From contig NZ_AFII01000001.1 of the NCBI RefSeq assembly GCF_000214475.1, positions 620,001 through 684,000 on the forward strand: a stretch of 64,000 nt of DNA, written 5' to 3'. This document shows, in pieces, positions 21,034 to 30,198 of the stretch. Position 1 is the stretch's first letter, and each line of letters opens with the position of its first letter. Made by a program: the position numbers and the translations under genes. Origin of the DNA: Parvimonas sp. oral taxon 110 str. F0139 (GTDB lineage Bacteria > Bacillota > Clostridia > Tissierellales > Peptoniphilaceae). The notes below the pieces were generated by a model, which was not told the origin of the DNA, searched no databases, and worked only from the letters and a program-made list of their open reading frames with translations.

Positions 21034-21141
21034 TTTAAAAATAGAGCTAATTACACTTTCAATAATGAAAATATAATTACAGTTAATTTTATACTATTAA
21101 GATATTTTCGTCAAGTCCAACAAAAAAGAGCCAATGGCTCT
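21034..21141. repeat. direct repeat copy 1: terminator-promoter intergenic unit
   Basis: This 108-bp stretch closely matches 22089-22195 in the same orientation (about ten differences by eye). Read on the minus strand it contains a terminator hairpin, AGAGCCA-TTGGCTCT followed by T, which ends the AraC gene. A promoter-like TTGACG (near 21107-21112), 17 bases and TAAAAT follow, facing prfB. Confidence 0.88.
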
Positions 21142-21158
21142 AATTTATTTTTAATATA

Positions 21159-22001
21159 TTACGCTTTTACAATTGGAATCCATAATTCCATTTTATAATC
21201 TTTACTATCCATATCCCCTTCATAGTAATATTCAAAGTCAGGAGTTCCCGAATGAACATATCCATGTTCCGGAAAAAACACTTCCATTACATACTTCCAA
21301 CCATTGTGAATACATTCAGGAACTACTCCTTTTAGTTCAACAATAGCATATTCAGCCTCTTCTACTTCTAGGATATCAAGTCCCATACTTTTTGCTTTAT
21401 CTACATCCGTAACAATATATCCTGCCATGTAATTTATTACATTTGGATTTTCTACGTCATGACAAATGCCTACACTTTCTCCATCTCCTAGACTTGCAAG
21501 TTCTTCATGGCTATATTTTTCATATAATTTATTCCAAACTTCTGGACATAATGATGAATTAATATTTTCTTCATTGAAACCTGCAACTGTAAATGAACCT
21601 TTCTTTTGAATTGTAACATTCATACTTCTTCCTCCTTTAACTGTTAATGCTAATTGAATTCTAGAAATCAATTTGAATGGTTTCCCATTTCTTACTTCAG
21701 AAGGAGTAAATCCATGAAAATTCTTAAAAGCTGTTCCAAAAGAGTCTGATGACTCATATCCAAATCTAAATGCAATGTCAATTACTTTTTCGTCCGTATC
21801 TCTTAAAGCAATCGCAGCCTCTGTTAATTTTCTTCCTCTCAAATATTCTGAAAGTGTTGTTTCAGTTAAAATAGAAAACAATCGACTAAACATCGCATAT
21901 GAATATCCGGATAAATGAGTTATTTTCTTTTCATCAATTTCATCTTCTAAAACAGTTTCTATATAATCTATCGTACTATTAAAAGATTTTATTATACTCA
22001 T
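21159..22001 (-). CDS. AraC-family regulator with C-terminal effector-binding domain
   Basis: The 280-residue protein has two AraC helix-turn-helix units in residues 1-105, including HLSGYSYAMFSRLFSILTE and IDIAFRFGYESSDSFGTAFK, then GFTPSEVR. Residues about 125-280 form a GyrI-like/SOUL-type small-molecule-binding module (MNVTIQKKGSFTVAGF, ending KMELWIPIVKA). This plan, like Rob or BltR-type activators, senses ligands or drugs. Its target is unknown. It is flanked on both sides by copies of one 108-bp unit, suggesting it was inserted next to prfB. Confidence 0.88.
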   Translation of the reverse strand: MSIIKSFNSTIDYIETVLEDEIDEKKITHLSGYSYAMFSRLFSILTETTLSEYLRGRKLTEAAIALRDTDEKVIDIAFRFGYESSDSFGTAFKNFHGFTPSEVRNGKPFKLISRIQLALTVKGGRSMNVTIQKKGSFTVAGFNEENINSSLCPEVWNKLYEKYSHEELASLGDGESVGICHDVENPNVINYMAGYIVTDVDKAKSMGLDILEVEEAEYAIVELKGVVPECIHNGWKYVMEVFFPEHGYVHSGTPDFEYYYEGDMDSKDYKMELWIPIVKA

Positions 22002-22088
22002 TTGATTTCTCCTTTCTAGATATAGTTTAACAATTTTTAGATTGTACTACCCTATAATGTAGGTACAAATTTTAAAGGATATTTTTTA

Positions 22089-22195
22089 TTTAAAAATAGA
22101 GTTAATTAAATTCAATAACAAAAATATAATTACAGTTAATTTTATACTACTAAAATATTTTCGTCAAGTCCAACAAAAAAGAGCCAATGGCTCTT
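22089..22195. repeat. direct repeat copy 2: terminator-promoter intergenic unit
   Basis: Second copy of the unit at 21034-21141. On the minus strand its hairpin (AAAAGAGCCATTGGCTCTTTT) terminates the upstream flavoprotein gene. Its TTGACG-17-TAAAAT element lies upstream of the AraC start at 22001. The rest of the 22002-22321 gap is AT-rich and shows nothing else I can support. Confidence 0.88.
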
Positions 22196-22321
22196 TTCAT
22201 TCTATTTTTAAATTTAACTTAAATAGTTTTTTTACGATAAAAAAAGAAATATAAACTTTTAATTGAACTCCAAAAATTAGCTTAGTATATAACTTTTTAA
22301 GTTCAATTCGCAATTCATAAA

Positions 22322-22797
22322 TTATCGTTCTTGGACTTCTTTACCACTAAGATGTTCAATTTCTATTTCAAATAGTTGTGTGGCTTTCCCTGCTCTTGCA
22401 ATTTCATCATCAACCAACTGTTCATTAGGATAATATTTCATCGCAAATCGCTTTAACAACATCATAGTTTCTGAGCTATTTTCAAGCAAATGACATCTGC
22501 CAAACACAACCACACTTTGCATAAATGGTGCCCAAGCTTCTTCTTTAATAATTTCATTTCCATATACAACAAAGCACACTTTGTCACAAGCCAAGATAGA
22601 ATCAACTTTATGTCCTGTACGTGCCCCATGAAAATATATTTTTTGAGCACTGCTATCATAAAGATAGTTAATTGGTATCGCATAAGGATAACCATTGTCA
22701 CCATTAATTGCAAGAACTCCACGTCTAGCATTTTTTAAAATTAAATCCATATCATCAGTGTTAATTATACTTTTCTTTTTTTAATTGCTCTAAACAA
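22322..22797 (-). CDS. Nim/PNPOx-like flavoprotein, frame interrupted near the start
   Basis: The protein belongs to the pyridoxamine 5'-phosphate oxidase-like split barrel group that includes NimA nitroimidazole reductases. It shows RRGVLAINGDNGYPYAIPIN, YFHGARTGHKVDSI and KVCFVVYG. The frame with these motifs lacks the usual N-terminus. Adding one base to the seven-T run at 22776-22782 joins it to TTG at 22797, preceded by AAGGAAGTG, and yields FRAIKKKKSIINTDDMDLIL, as in full-length relatives. Restored length is 158 residues. It probably binds FMN; the substrate is unknown. Confidence 0.82.
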
Positions 22798-22906
22798 TAC
22801 TATCACTTCCTTAAATAATTTTAACTTTCTTGACTATAATATTAAACTTTGTGAATATAACTGTATCGTAACTAAAAACTTATATAAACCTTTTTAAATT
22901 TTATTA

Positions 22907-23602
22907 CTATTTTACTATTTTTACTTTTAAACTTCTTAAATATGATTTTTCTTCTTCGGTAATTCTTCTGCTTTCTATTGCCTTTTGAATGGCCTTATTA
23001 TGAGTCCAATCAGCAAGTTTTTTATTTTCTATAAACTTTATAGCATACTTTTGTTGTTTAGCAAGAGCAGTTGCAAAATACCAAGCAATCATCATATTTA
23101 CATAATACTCTTCAGACTTTACTTTTGAAACAATTTTCAAATGTTCTTCTTTAAAATTTTCATCCAAATAATTTGAAAGCAAAAGACCTATCCCATATCT
23201 TATAACATAAGTGTTTTCATCTTTTATCCAATCTAAAATATATCTATATGTTTCATTTGGATATTTTTTAAAAACTTTCGGAGAAAACAAGTCACAAGTT
23301 GCCCAATTGTCAATGAATGGAATAAATTTTTCTGTATATTCCATAGCTAAATCAAAATCTTTTATTTGCTCAATCAAACATCCATGTAAATTATTTTCTT
23401 CATAGTATTTATGCGGAAGATTATTTAAAAAATTAAAAGTTCGTTTTTCATCTTCTTTAAATAATTTTTTTGCATAATTTCTTAAATCTGGCGTTCTAAC
23501 TCCGATTATTAAGTCTTTATCTACTGTTGGAATAAGCTTAGCATTAAAATTTTTATATTCGATATCTTGAAAAGAAAATAAATCATTTAATATTTTATCC
23601 AT
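22907..23602 (-). CDS. DNA alkylation repair protein, AlkD/HEAT type
   Basis: The 231-residue product matches the AlkD-like family of HEAT-repeat DNA glycosylases. It shows VDKDLIIGVRTPDLRNYAKK near the start, FIDNWATCDLFSPKVFKKYP (WATCD is characteristic), KDENTYVIRYGIGLLLSNYL, and MMIAWYFATALAKQ before the final ADWTHNKAIQKAIESRRI. These proteins remove bulky or cationic alkyl bases. It is 16 bases upstream of nothing broken; its neighbours are the nitroreductase and the flavoprotein. Confidence 0.9.
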   Translation of the reverse strand: MDKILNDLFSFQDIEYKNFNAKLIPTVDKDLIIGVRTPDLRNYAKKLFKEDEKRTFNFLNNLPHKYYEENNLHGCLIEQIKDFDLAMEYTEKFIPFIDNWATCDLFSPKVFKKYPNETYRYILDWIKDENTYVIRYGIGLLLSNYLDENFKEEHLKIVSKVKSEEYYVNMMIAWYFATALAKQQKYAIKFIENKKLADWTHNKAIQKAIESRRITEEEKSYLRSLKVKIVK

Positions 23603-23618
23603 ATATTTTCCTTTAAAT

Positions 23619-24140
23619 TTATTTTATTTTTAATTCCTCAAATAATTCTTCGTCTGATTTATAAGTTTCATGCAATGGTGAAGGCATAGCATTTTCAGAT
23701 TTATAACCCATAAATAATAACATTACTATTTCATTTTGTTCAGGAATATCAAATTTTTCCTTTACAATATCAGGATTAAAAGCTCCAATAAATACTGAGC
23801 CCAATCCCAAGTCTTCTGCTTCAAGAACCATTTGCGTTGCAACAATTGTAGCATCTACAATTCCACTTGAAATTCCAGTATAACCATTGTACCAACATTG
23901 ATCCATATTATATGTTATGACAAACATAAGTTGTGAATTAAATTCACAAGGAGATGACTCATTTAAAAGTTTTAACTTTTCATCTTCAGTACAATAATAA
24001 ACTTTTATTGGCTGGTTATTTTTTGCTGTCGGTGCAATTTTTCCAGCCTCTAAAATTTTTAAAATCTTTTCTTTTTCAACCTTTTTACTTGAAAAATCTC
24101 TTACTGAATATCTCTTTTTTGCCAATTCTAAAAAATCCAT
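23619..24140 (-). CDS. nitroreductase family flavoprotein
   Basis: The 173-residue protein has the family layout: LAKKRYSVRDFSSKKVEKEK at the start (FMN phosphate-binding arginine and serine), AGKIAPTAKNNQPIKVY, and GLGSVFIGAFNPDIVKEKFD, then VMLLFMGYKSE. It probably reduces a nitro or quinone-like substrate with NAD(P)H through FMN. Length is at the short end of the family. It starts 11 bases downstream of DUF951 with GGAGGTA just before ATG. Confidence 0.9.
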   Translation of the reverse strand: MDFLELAKKRYSVRDFSSKKVEKEKILKILEAGKIAPTAKNNQPIKVYYCTEDEKLKLLNESSPCEFNSQLMFVITYNMDQCWYNGYTGISSGIVDATIVATQMVLEAEDLGLGSVFIGAFNPDIVKEKFDIPEQNEIVMLLFMGYKSENAMPSPLHETYKSDEELFEELKIK

Positions 24141-24151
24141 AACTACCTCCT

Positions 24152-24361
24152 TTATAGATTTGCAACTTTGAAAAGTTTCCCATCTATTTCAACTTTTCTA
24201 AGTCTTTTTTCAAAATCAATTCTTTTAATCCAAACTTCCCTTTCACAACCTAGACATTTCAACTTTATTTCAATTCCCGTTTTTAAAATCTCCCATCTAT
24301 TTGTTCCACAAGGATGTTCTTTTTTTAAAACTACAATGTCCGATACTTTGTATTTATACAA
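24152..24361 (-). CDS. DUF951 family protein
   Basis: A 70-residue protein of the DUF951 family, recognised from VSDIVVLKKEHPCGTNRWEI and KLKCLGCEREVWIKRIDFEK. The paired cysteines could bind metal. I prefer the TTG start at 24361: GAAAAGGGTGAT sits at normal distance and the first codons then match the family's usual beginning. It overlaps the mscS stop, and the DUF3343-mscS-DUF951 order is recurrent in clostridia. Function unknown. Confidence 0.85.
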   Translation of the reverse strand: MYKYKVSDIVVLKKEHPCGTNRWEILKTGIEIKLKCLGCEREVWIKRIDFEKRLRKVEIDGKLFKVANL

Positions 24362-25184
24362 TTTTATCACCCTTTTCAAGTTTCAAAAATTCAATATTTT
24401 TTTCTTTAAATTTTTTATACAATTCTTCTCTTAAATTTTTTTCATTTTGCCATTGCGTAGAGTGTTTACTCCAAATTGCAATAGCAATCTTTACATAATA
24501 TTTTTCAGTTTCAGTAACTCCAAAAAATACTGGATCTTTAATTACACTTTTATATTTTTTTGAAAATTCTGGCGAAAAATCATTTATGATTTTCTTAACT
24601 TTTTCAACATCTACATCAGTTGGAAAACAAAAAGTAACAACAGATCTTTGATTATTTTTACTAAAATTCGTAACAGTTGTTATACTTCCATTTGATATTG
24701 TATTTATACTTCCGTCATAACCTTGAATCTGTGTATTTCTCATATTTATAGCCATAATATTACCGGAGATTCCATTAATAATTACATCATCACCAATATT
24801 ATATTGATCGTCTAAAAGAATAAAAACTCCACTGAATAAATCTTTTACAATACTTTGAACTCCAAAAGCTATAATAATACCACCAACTCCAGCAGTTGCT
24901 ATTAAAGATAAAGTATTTACATCAAAAATGCTTAAAATTATAACTATAACGATGAAATAAACTATATATTTTAAAACACTTGACGATATAGAAACTATAG
25001 AATTAACTTTTTTAGAATTTTTAAAATCATTCGATTTATATGTTTTAACTAAATTTGTCAAAGCTTTTGTAAAAATATAAATTATAATTTTAGCAATCAA
25101 AAAAACTATTACTGATAAAATTATTTTTATAATTAAACTTCTAAGCGAATCTGAATAAATCAAATTCTCAAAAAAATTATTCAT
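24354..25184 (-). CDS. mscS: MscS-type mechanosensitive ion channel
   Basis: The 276-residue channel opens under membrane tension to release solutes during osmotic downshock. Three hydrophobic helices occupy residues 15-110, followed by the pore motif LIATAGVGGIIIAFGVQSIVKDLFSG and the beta domain start YNIGDDVIINGISGNIMAIN, then MRNTQIQGYDGSINTISNG. It overlaps DUF3343 upstream (8 bases) and DUF951 downstream, so all three genes are cotranscribed. Confidence 0.94.
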   Translation of the reverse strand: MNNFFENLIYSDSLRSLIIKIILSVIVFLIAKIIIYIFTKALTNLVKTYKSNDFKNSKKVNSIVSISSSVLKYIVYFIVIVIILSIFDVNTLSLIATAGVGGIIIAFGVQSIVKDLFSGVFILLDDQYNIGDDVIINGISGNIMAINMRNTQIQGYDGSINTISNGSITTVTNFSKNNQRSVVTFCFPTDVDVEKVKKIINDFSPEFSKKYKSVIKDPVFFGVTETEKYYVKIAIAIWSKHSTQWQNEKNLREELYKKFKEKNIEFLKLEKGDKIV

Positions 25185-25449
25185 TAATATTTATCTCCGT
25201 TACAACATTTCCTCTATCTTGTGTCTTTTCAAAAAGCCAAAGGTAATCAACGTTTTTACCAGTTTCTTTTAATGATTTCACTGTTTCCAATTCGCTTGGA
25301 TCAAGTAAAATTGCAAGACCACAAGAACGACTTACTTCCCTTGGTGTTGGAATAGTTTTAAATTTTTTATCTAAATTTTTAAGTTCTTTTTCTAATTGCA
25401 TTGTATGATTAACTGAATTAAAAGTCAATAATAAATATTTTTCGTCCAA
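25177..25449 (-). CDS. DUF3343, putative Se/S carrier-like protein
   Basis: The 90-residue protein fits the DUF3343 family, which has been described as a putative selenium/sulfur carrier. It has YLLLTFNSVNHTMQLEKELK, KTIPTPREVSRSCGLAILLD with one conserved cysteine, and NVDYLWLFE. This fold resembles small TusA-like carriers. It is relevant that a TusA-like gene with an apparent selenocysteine and a YedE gene occur 25 kb away. A direct link is inference. Confidence 0.82.
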   Translation of the reverse strand: MDEKYLLLTFNSVNHTMQLEKELKNLDKKFKTIPTPREVSRSCGLAILLDPSELETVKSLKETGKNVDYLWLFEKTQDRGNVVTEININE

Positions 25450-25465
25450 AAAAATCCCTCCTATT

Positions 25466-26476
25466 TTATTTTTTGTATTTATCTTTTTGAATCAAGTATA
25501 CTGAATCTTCACTTTGAATAGAATCTATTATCTCAGCTGAAAATTCTTTCTTTTTTAAACTAGACTTATCAACTAATACATACCCATTATTTTTGACTAA
25601 AAGAATTTCTTTACTTAAAATATAGGATTTTACATAGTCATTACCAATATCAACAGTTTTCTCTAGTGTCAAATCCTTAGCATTAAAAACTTTTAAATCA
25701 TCAGAAAATAAATAAATCTTTCCAGAATCATATATAACATTTTTTAAATTTTTTATATAGTATTGACTCTTTATAATATTTTTTTCAAAAAGGTATAATT
25801 TTTCATTTGTAGCAACAAAAAGTTTATCATCTAAATCATTTACAAATCCAAATTCTATTATAAATTCATTAAAAAATGTAAAATCGCAAACAGTTGACTT
25901 ATCTTTTGAATTCAAAATATGAAATCTAGATTTAATTGAATTTTCCGATTTTACATAATCTGTATATGCAAAATTATTTTTACTTTTTGAAAATTTTATA
26001 TATCCAGGATTTTGCACATCATCATTTGTATACAATTCACTTAAATTCTCACCATAAATTTTAAAACTCGTATTATTGATTAGAATAATTTTATTATTTT
26101 CAATAAAAAAGTCCTCAATTTCATTATCCAATGAAACACGTTTAATCTCATCAAAGTTCTTACTATACATAATTATTTCATTACTCATCAATGAATAGAT
26201 AACATCATTAGAAACTCTAATTTTACCATTATTCTCAATATCTTTTTCTAATTTAAGTTTTCCATTTTTATTAAATCTTGAAAATTTATTTTTTTCGAAG
26301 ATATACATTTCATCTTTAATAAATTCAATTTTACTATATGGTTTTGAAAAATCATAAGTTACTTCTTTATTAGAATTACCTGAGAATTTTAAACTTAAAA
26401 ATATAATAAATATAATTACTGCAATGGTAAAAATTCCCATTGCAATTTTATTCTTATATTTTGAAATAATTTCCAT
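25466..26476 (-). CDS. membrane-anchored extracytoplasmic protein, unknown family
   Basis: Not recognised. The 336-residue product has one N-terminal membrane segment (IAMGIFTIAVIIFIIFLSL, residues about 11-30), then an exposed region built of short beta-strand-like units with repeated forms such as DEMYIFEKNKF, NEIIMYSKNF, DKLFVATNEKLYLFEKN and GKIYLFSDDLKVF. That periodicity is typical of a beta-propeller, perhaps with six or seven blades. It lies between DUF3343 and the COG4091-like dehydrogenase with short gaps on both sides, so it is part of that transcript. Confidence 0.75.
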   Translation of the reverse strand: MEIISKYKNKIAMGIFTIAVIIFIIFLSLKFSGNSNKEVTYDFSKPYSKIEFIKDEMYIFEKNKFSRFNKNGKLKLEKDIENNGKIRVSNDVIYSLMSNEIIMYSKNFDEIKRVSLDNEIEDFFIENNKIILINNTSFKIYGENLSELYTNDDVQNPGYIKFSKSKNNFAYTDYVKSENSIKSRFHILNSKDKSTVCDFTFFNEFIIEFGFVNDLDDKLFVATNEKLYLFEKNIIKSQYYIKNLKNVIYDSGKIYLFSDDLKVFNAKDLTLEKTVDIGNDYVKSYILSKEILLVKNNGYVLVDKSSLKKKEFSAEIIDSIQSEDSVYLIQKDKYKK

Positions 26477-26484
26477 ACTTTCTC

Positions 26485-27776
26485 CTAAAGTCCTAATTTA
26501 TCTTGCTTTCTTCTAAGTTTAGTTATAATATGGTCTTCATCCAATTCAACCATATCAAGAGTAATAAGCTCATCTTTTTTAACATCAACTTTTAACTTAG
26601 TTTTTTAGTAATCATAGCAATTGGCAAAAGATTTCTATTTTTTTGATCTGCATGGCTTGTTATTTTACCAAAAACGGATTTTCCACCAATTCCCTCTAAA
26701 ATTTCTCCTGCTTTCAAATCTCTTTTTGCAACTGTAATTGTATCTGAAACTTGTCCACAAGCTGGGACAATAGTTGATTCTTTTTCAACAATTGCATTAT
26801 ATATAGTAATTGGTGTTTCTAGACTTGTTAAATGATAAGGTCTGTATATAGCATAATTTGGGCCATCACCCATTTTTAAATACTTCATTAAATCATGAAC
26901 TTCGTCACTATCACTTGTTACGATAGCATAAACTCCTGGTGCTACTCCAAAAGCAAAATCCACAGTCTTATAATTATTTAAAATTCCTCCTTGCTCTTTA
27001 AGAGAAAAAATTTTAGCTAGTTCTGCAGGTGTAGCATTTGGTCCATGACAGCCGATAACATCAGGAATAAATCCTAAGGCATTCGCAGCACTTGTAAGTT
27101 CAATCATAGTATTAGTCCCATCAATAAAGCCTGCAAGCATTTTTGGATAAAGTCCCTTTGAAATCGCCTCTTCTCTGACTTCATCTTCTGTAATATAATG
27201 ATTAAGCGGATTATTCTTTCCCTTTCCAACTGCAAGAAGTTTAAACCCTGCACCTAAAGCAAAATCTGCAAGTTCCATTATTGCACCTGGTTCATCTCCA
27301 GCAGATCCAGTATAAATAACATTTTTCTTTTTTGCTAAATTGAATAAATACGGTCCAATAACCGCATCACATTCAACATTCAACATAATTGTATGTTTTC
27401 TATTTTCAATTGCATCCATTGCTAAAATCGCACCAAAAGGAGGATTCCCAGTTGCATCAACAACTCCTTTTATATCTTGTAATTTGCAAGCAATAGTATA
27501 ATCATCAGAAACGACATACATACCATTTTTTATAGAATTTTCAATTATTTTTATATTATCACTTGTAGTAATATCTGACTTTCTAACGCCGGAAGAAATA
27601 AGAGCCTCCATAGCTTTTTCTGGTTTTTCATCTATTACAACAGAACTTGTAAGACCTTTAATTCTAGAAAGTTGATTAACAAGTCCTTTTCCCATTTTTC
27701 CAGCTCCAATAAGCGCAAACTTAACTTCTTTATTCGCATTATATAAATTGTTAAGTTTGTTTTTCATTCTAAACAT
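26485..27776 (-). CDS. COG4091-type NAD(P) dehydrogenase with SAF domain, frame interrupted once
   Basis: The product resembles predicted homoserine dehydrogenase-like proteins (COG4091). It has a Rossmann motif FALIGAGKMGKGL near residue 24, GVVDATGNPP, NVECDAVIGPYL, YTGSAGDEPGAIMEL, and a C-terminal SAF-like part with TITVAKRDLKAGEIL and GGKSVFGKI. The frame stops at 26592, but one added base in the six-T run at 26601-26606 extends it through KVDVKKDELITLDMVELDED to a stop at 26485, giving about 430 residues. Start 27776 follows GGAGGACTTT. The exact substrate is not known. Confidence 0.82.
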
Positions 27777-28000
27777 AAAGTCCTCCATATCAATATTAAT
27801 TTTATCATTCTTATTTTACTACAACATATAAATTTTATCAAATTTTTTTATATGAAAAATGCCCTTTACTATAAGCTAATTTTAGTGTAAAATTATAGTA
27901 GTGTATTTTGGTTTAAAATAAATTTAAAAAATATAATTATCTAGAACTTATTCTGATAATATATAAAGTAAAATAGATAGGAGATTTTTAGGGGATTTTT

Positions 28001-29059
28001 ATGAAGTATTTTAGAAAAACTCTTGCCATTGATTTTGGAACATCAAAGGTAGTAACTTTCGTTGAAAATAAAGGTATCGTAGTGAATGAGCCATCTGTGG
28101 TTACTATGGATACTTATAAAAATAAAATTTTAAATTATGGAGAAACTGCAAAAAAATTATTAGGACGTATTCCAGGAAATGTAGTTGCAAAAAGGCCAGT
28201 AATTGCAGGAAATATTGTAGATTTTAATGCAACAGAAGCTATTATAAAGAGAGCAATAAAAAAATCTGTTGGAAAAAACTTTTTTAGACCTAATGTTTTA
28301 GTCTGTATTGCCAGTGAATTGACTCAAGTACAAAAAAGAGCAATAACTCAAGCTGTAAAACTTGCGGGTGCAAATAATGTTGTGCTTTTAGAAGAAACAA
28401 TAACTGCCGCAATAGGTTGTGGTGTAAATATAAACGATCCATCAGGTACTATGGTTGTTGATATTGGAGCAGGAAAAACAGATATTTCTATTATTTCTAA
28501 TGGTGAAATAATCATTGCAAAAAGTTTAAATGTAGGTGGAAATACAATTGATCAAGCAATCGCAGACTTCATTCGTACAAGATATAATATGTTAATAGGA
28601 GAAAATACTGCAGAAATTATCAAATTATCAGCTGCAAGAGCTTATCCTACAAATGACGGTTCAATGTATGAAATTAAAGGAAGAAATGTTATGAATGGTC
28701 TTCCAATGCATATTTTTGTAAATGATTCAGATATTGCACATGCGATTGGAATGACATTAAATAAAATTTTAAATGCTATAACAGAAACTTTGGAAAAAAC
28801 TCCTCCTGAATTAATTGCAGATATTTCTGAAAAAGGATTAATTCTTACTGGAGGTACATCTCAAATTCCTGGCCTTGTTGAATTGATAACAGATAGAACT
28901 CATTTAGAAGTTTTAAACCCAGAAAATCCTGAATTAATGGTAATAAAAGGTGCAGGAAGATTTTTGAAGAATGTTGATTTTTCAAATGATGAAATAGAAT
29001 ATTTAGACGAATTAAAACGACATGTTTTAGAACAAAAAGAACAATTAAGAAAGAGATAA
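28001..29059 (+). CDS. MreB/Mbl-like actin homologue
   Basis: The 352-residue protein has the actin-fold nucleotide site: LAIDFGTSKVVTFVENKG (phosphate 1), VVDIGAGKTDISIISNGEI (phosphate 2) and ILTGGTSQIPGL (adenosine). It also has EPSVVTMD and RPVIAGNIVDFNATEAII, typical of MreB and Mbl. These polymers guide lateral wall synthesis. No mreC or mreD follows. Instead the gene is two bases from a radical SAM gene. It starts a + strand block between mostly minus-strand genes. If the host is a coccus, the role of a solitary MreB is unclear. Confidence 0.92.
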   Translation: MKYFRKTLAIDFGTSKVVTFVENKGIVVNEPSVVTMDTYKNKILNYGETAKKLLGRIPGNVVAKRPVIAGNIVDFNATEAIIKRAIKKSVGKNFFRPNVLVCIASELTQVQKRAITQAVKLAGANNVVLLEETITAAIGCGVNINDPSGTMVVDIGAGKTDISIISNGEIIIAKSLNVGGNTIDQAIADFIRTRYNMLIGENTAEIIKLSAARAYPTNDGSMYEIKGRNVMNGLPMHIFVNDSDIAHAIGMTLNKILNAITETLEKTPPELIADISEKGLILTGGTSQIPGLVELITDRTHLEVLNPENPELMVIKGAGRFLKNVDFSNDEIEYLDELKRHVLEQKEQLRKR

Positions 29060-29060
29060 T

Positions 29061-29963
29061 ATGCAAAGATATAAGGATTTAAGTTCTTATCTAAAGAAAA
29101 AATTCGGCTCAAGACTTTTAAAACTCTCCATCGATGGAGGGTTTTCTTGTCCAAATAGAAAAAATGGAAAAAGCGGTTGTAAATTCTGCTCAGAAACTGG
29201 AAGTGGAGAATTTACAACCAAAAGAAAATCAATAACTGAACAATTAAATGCTCAAATTAATTTTTTAAAAGAAAAAGATAAAAGCAACGGTTATATTGCC
29301 TACTTTCAAAGCTATACAAATACATTTTTACCTGTAGAAGAACTAAGGAAAATGTACTATGAGGCAATAAATTTTCCAAATGTCAAAGTACTATCCATAG
29401 CTACAAGAGCTGATTGTTTTAATGAAGAAATTTATAATTTACTTTCAGAACTTAACAAAAAAATTGAAGTCTGGATTGAACTTGGACTACAGACTTCAAA
29501 CGAAAATACTCGAAATAATATGAATATTGGATACAGTACAAAAACATTTGAAAATTGTGTGAAAAGATTAAAGGAATTAAATATAAAAACTATCTTTCAT
29601 ATAATCTTCGGACTTCCAAATGAAACAGAAAAAGATTATAAAAATACTATTGATTATGTGAATAACAAAAAACCTTGGGGAATTAAAATTCACAGCCTTT
29701 ATATTCAGAACGACTGTGAACTATATGAAGAATATTTAAAAAGTAGCTTCAAAGTTATAACTTGGGATGAATATATAGATGCTCTAATCATGGCAATAGA
29801 AAATTTAGACAAGGACATAATTATTCATAGGCTCACAGGAGATGGCGACAAAGAAAAACTTATTGCTCCCCTTTGGTCAAAAAATAAAATTAAAACAATA
29901 GGAGAAGTTAGTAAAATTCTAAAACAAAAAAACTCTTATCAAGGAATAAATTTCAAATCTTAA
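29061..29963 (+). CDS. radical SAM protein, YhcC/TIGR01212 type
   Basis: This 300-residue protein resembles the YhcC-like radical SAM group. It begins RYKDLSSYLKKKFGSRLLKL, then SCPNRKNGKSGCKFCSETG, which supplies the three cysteines for a [4Fe-4S] cluster. It continues with YIAYFQSYTNTFLP, VWIELGLQTSNENT and IIFGLPNETEKDY, and ends with IIIHRLTGDGDKEKLIAPLW. The family's reaction has not been firmly established. Its ATG lies immediately after the mreB-like stop, so the two are cotranscribed. Confidence 0.92.
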   Translation: MQRYKDLSSYLKKKFGSRLLKLSIDGGFSCPNRKNGKSGCKFCSETGSGEFTTKRKSITEQLNAQINFLKEKDKSNGYIAYFQSYTNTFLPVEELRKMYYEAINFPNVKVLSIATRADCFNEEIYNLLSELNKKIEVWIELGLQTSNENTRNNMNIGYSTKTFENCVKRLKELNIKTIFHIIFGLPNETEKDYKNTIDYVNNKKPWGIKIHSLYIQNDCELYEEYLKSSFKVITWDEYIDALIMAIENLDKDIIIHRLTGDGDKEKLIAPLWSKNKIKTIGEVSKILKQKNSYQGINFKS

Positions 29964-30000
29964 AGTTATGTTTAAATAAAATTAAACATAACTTTTTTTA
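29962..30000 (+). terminator. intrinsic terminator after the radical SAM gene
   Basis: AAAGTTATGTTTAA (29962-29975) pairs with TTAAACATAACTTT (29982-29995) around 6 bases, followed by T residues. Confidence 0.9.
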
Positions 30001-30076
30001 TTGTGAAACAAAAAAATTATCATTTTAAAATTTTAATTATATTTTTTATAAAATTGTAAATATATAAATTCATCTA

Positions 30077-30105
30077 TTTACAAATAATTTGTTTTGTTGT
30101 ATAAT
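30077..30105 (+). promoter_or_regulatory. sigma-A-type promoter for the rhodanese lipoprotein
   Basis: TTTACA (30077-30082), a 17-base spacer and TATAAT (30100-30105). The GTG start follows about 95 bases later, leaving an AT-rich leader in which I see no riboswitch. Confidence 0.7.
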
Positions 30106-30198
30106 AATTTAGATAGTTAAAATTATATATTTATTGACTATGATAAAAAATAATCATTATATAATTTTAATTATACAATATTTAAAGGGGAATATGCT

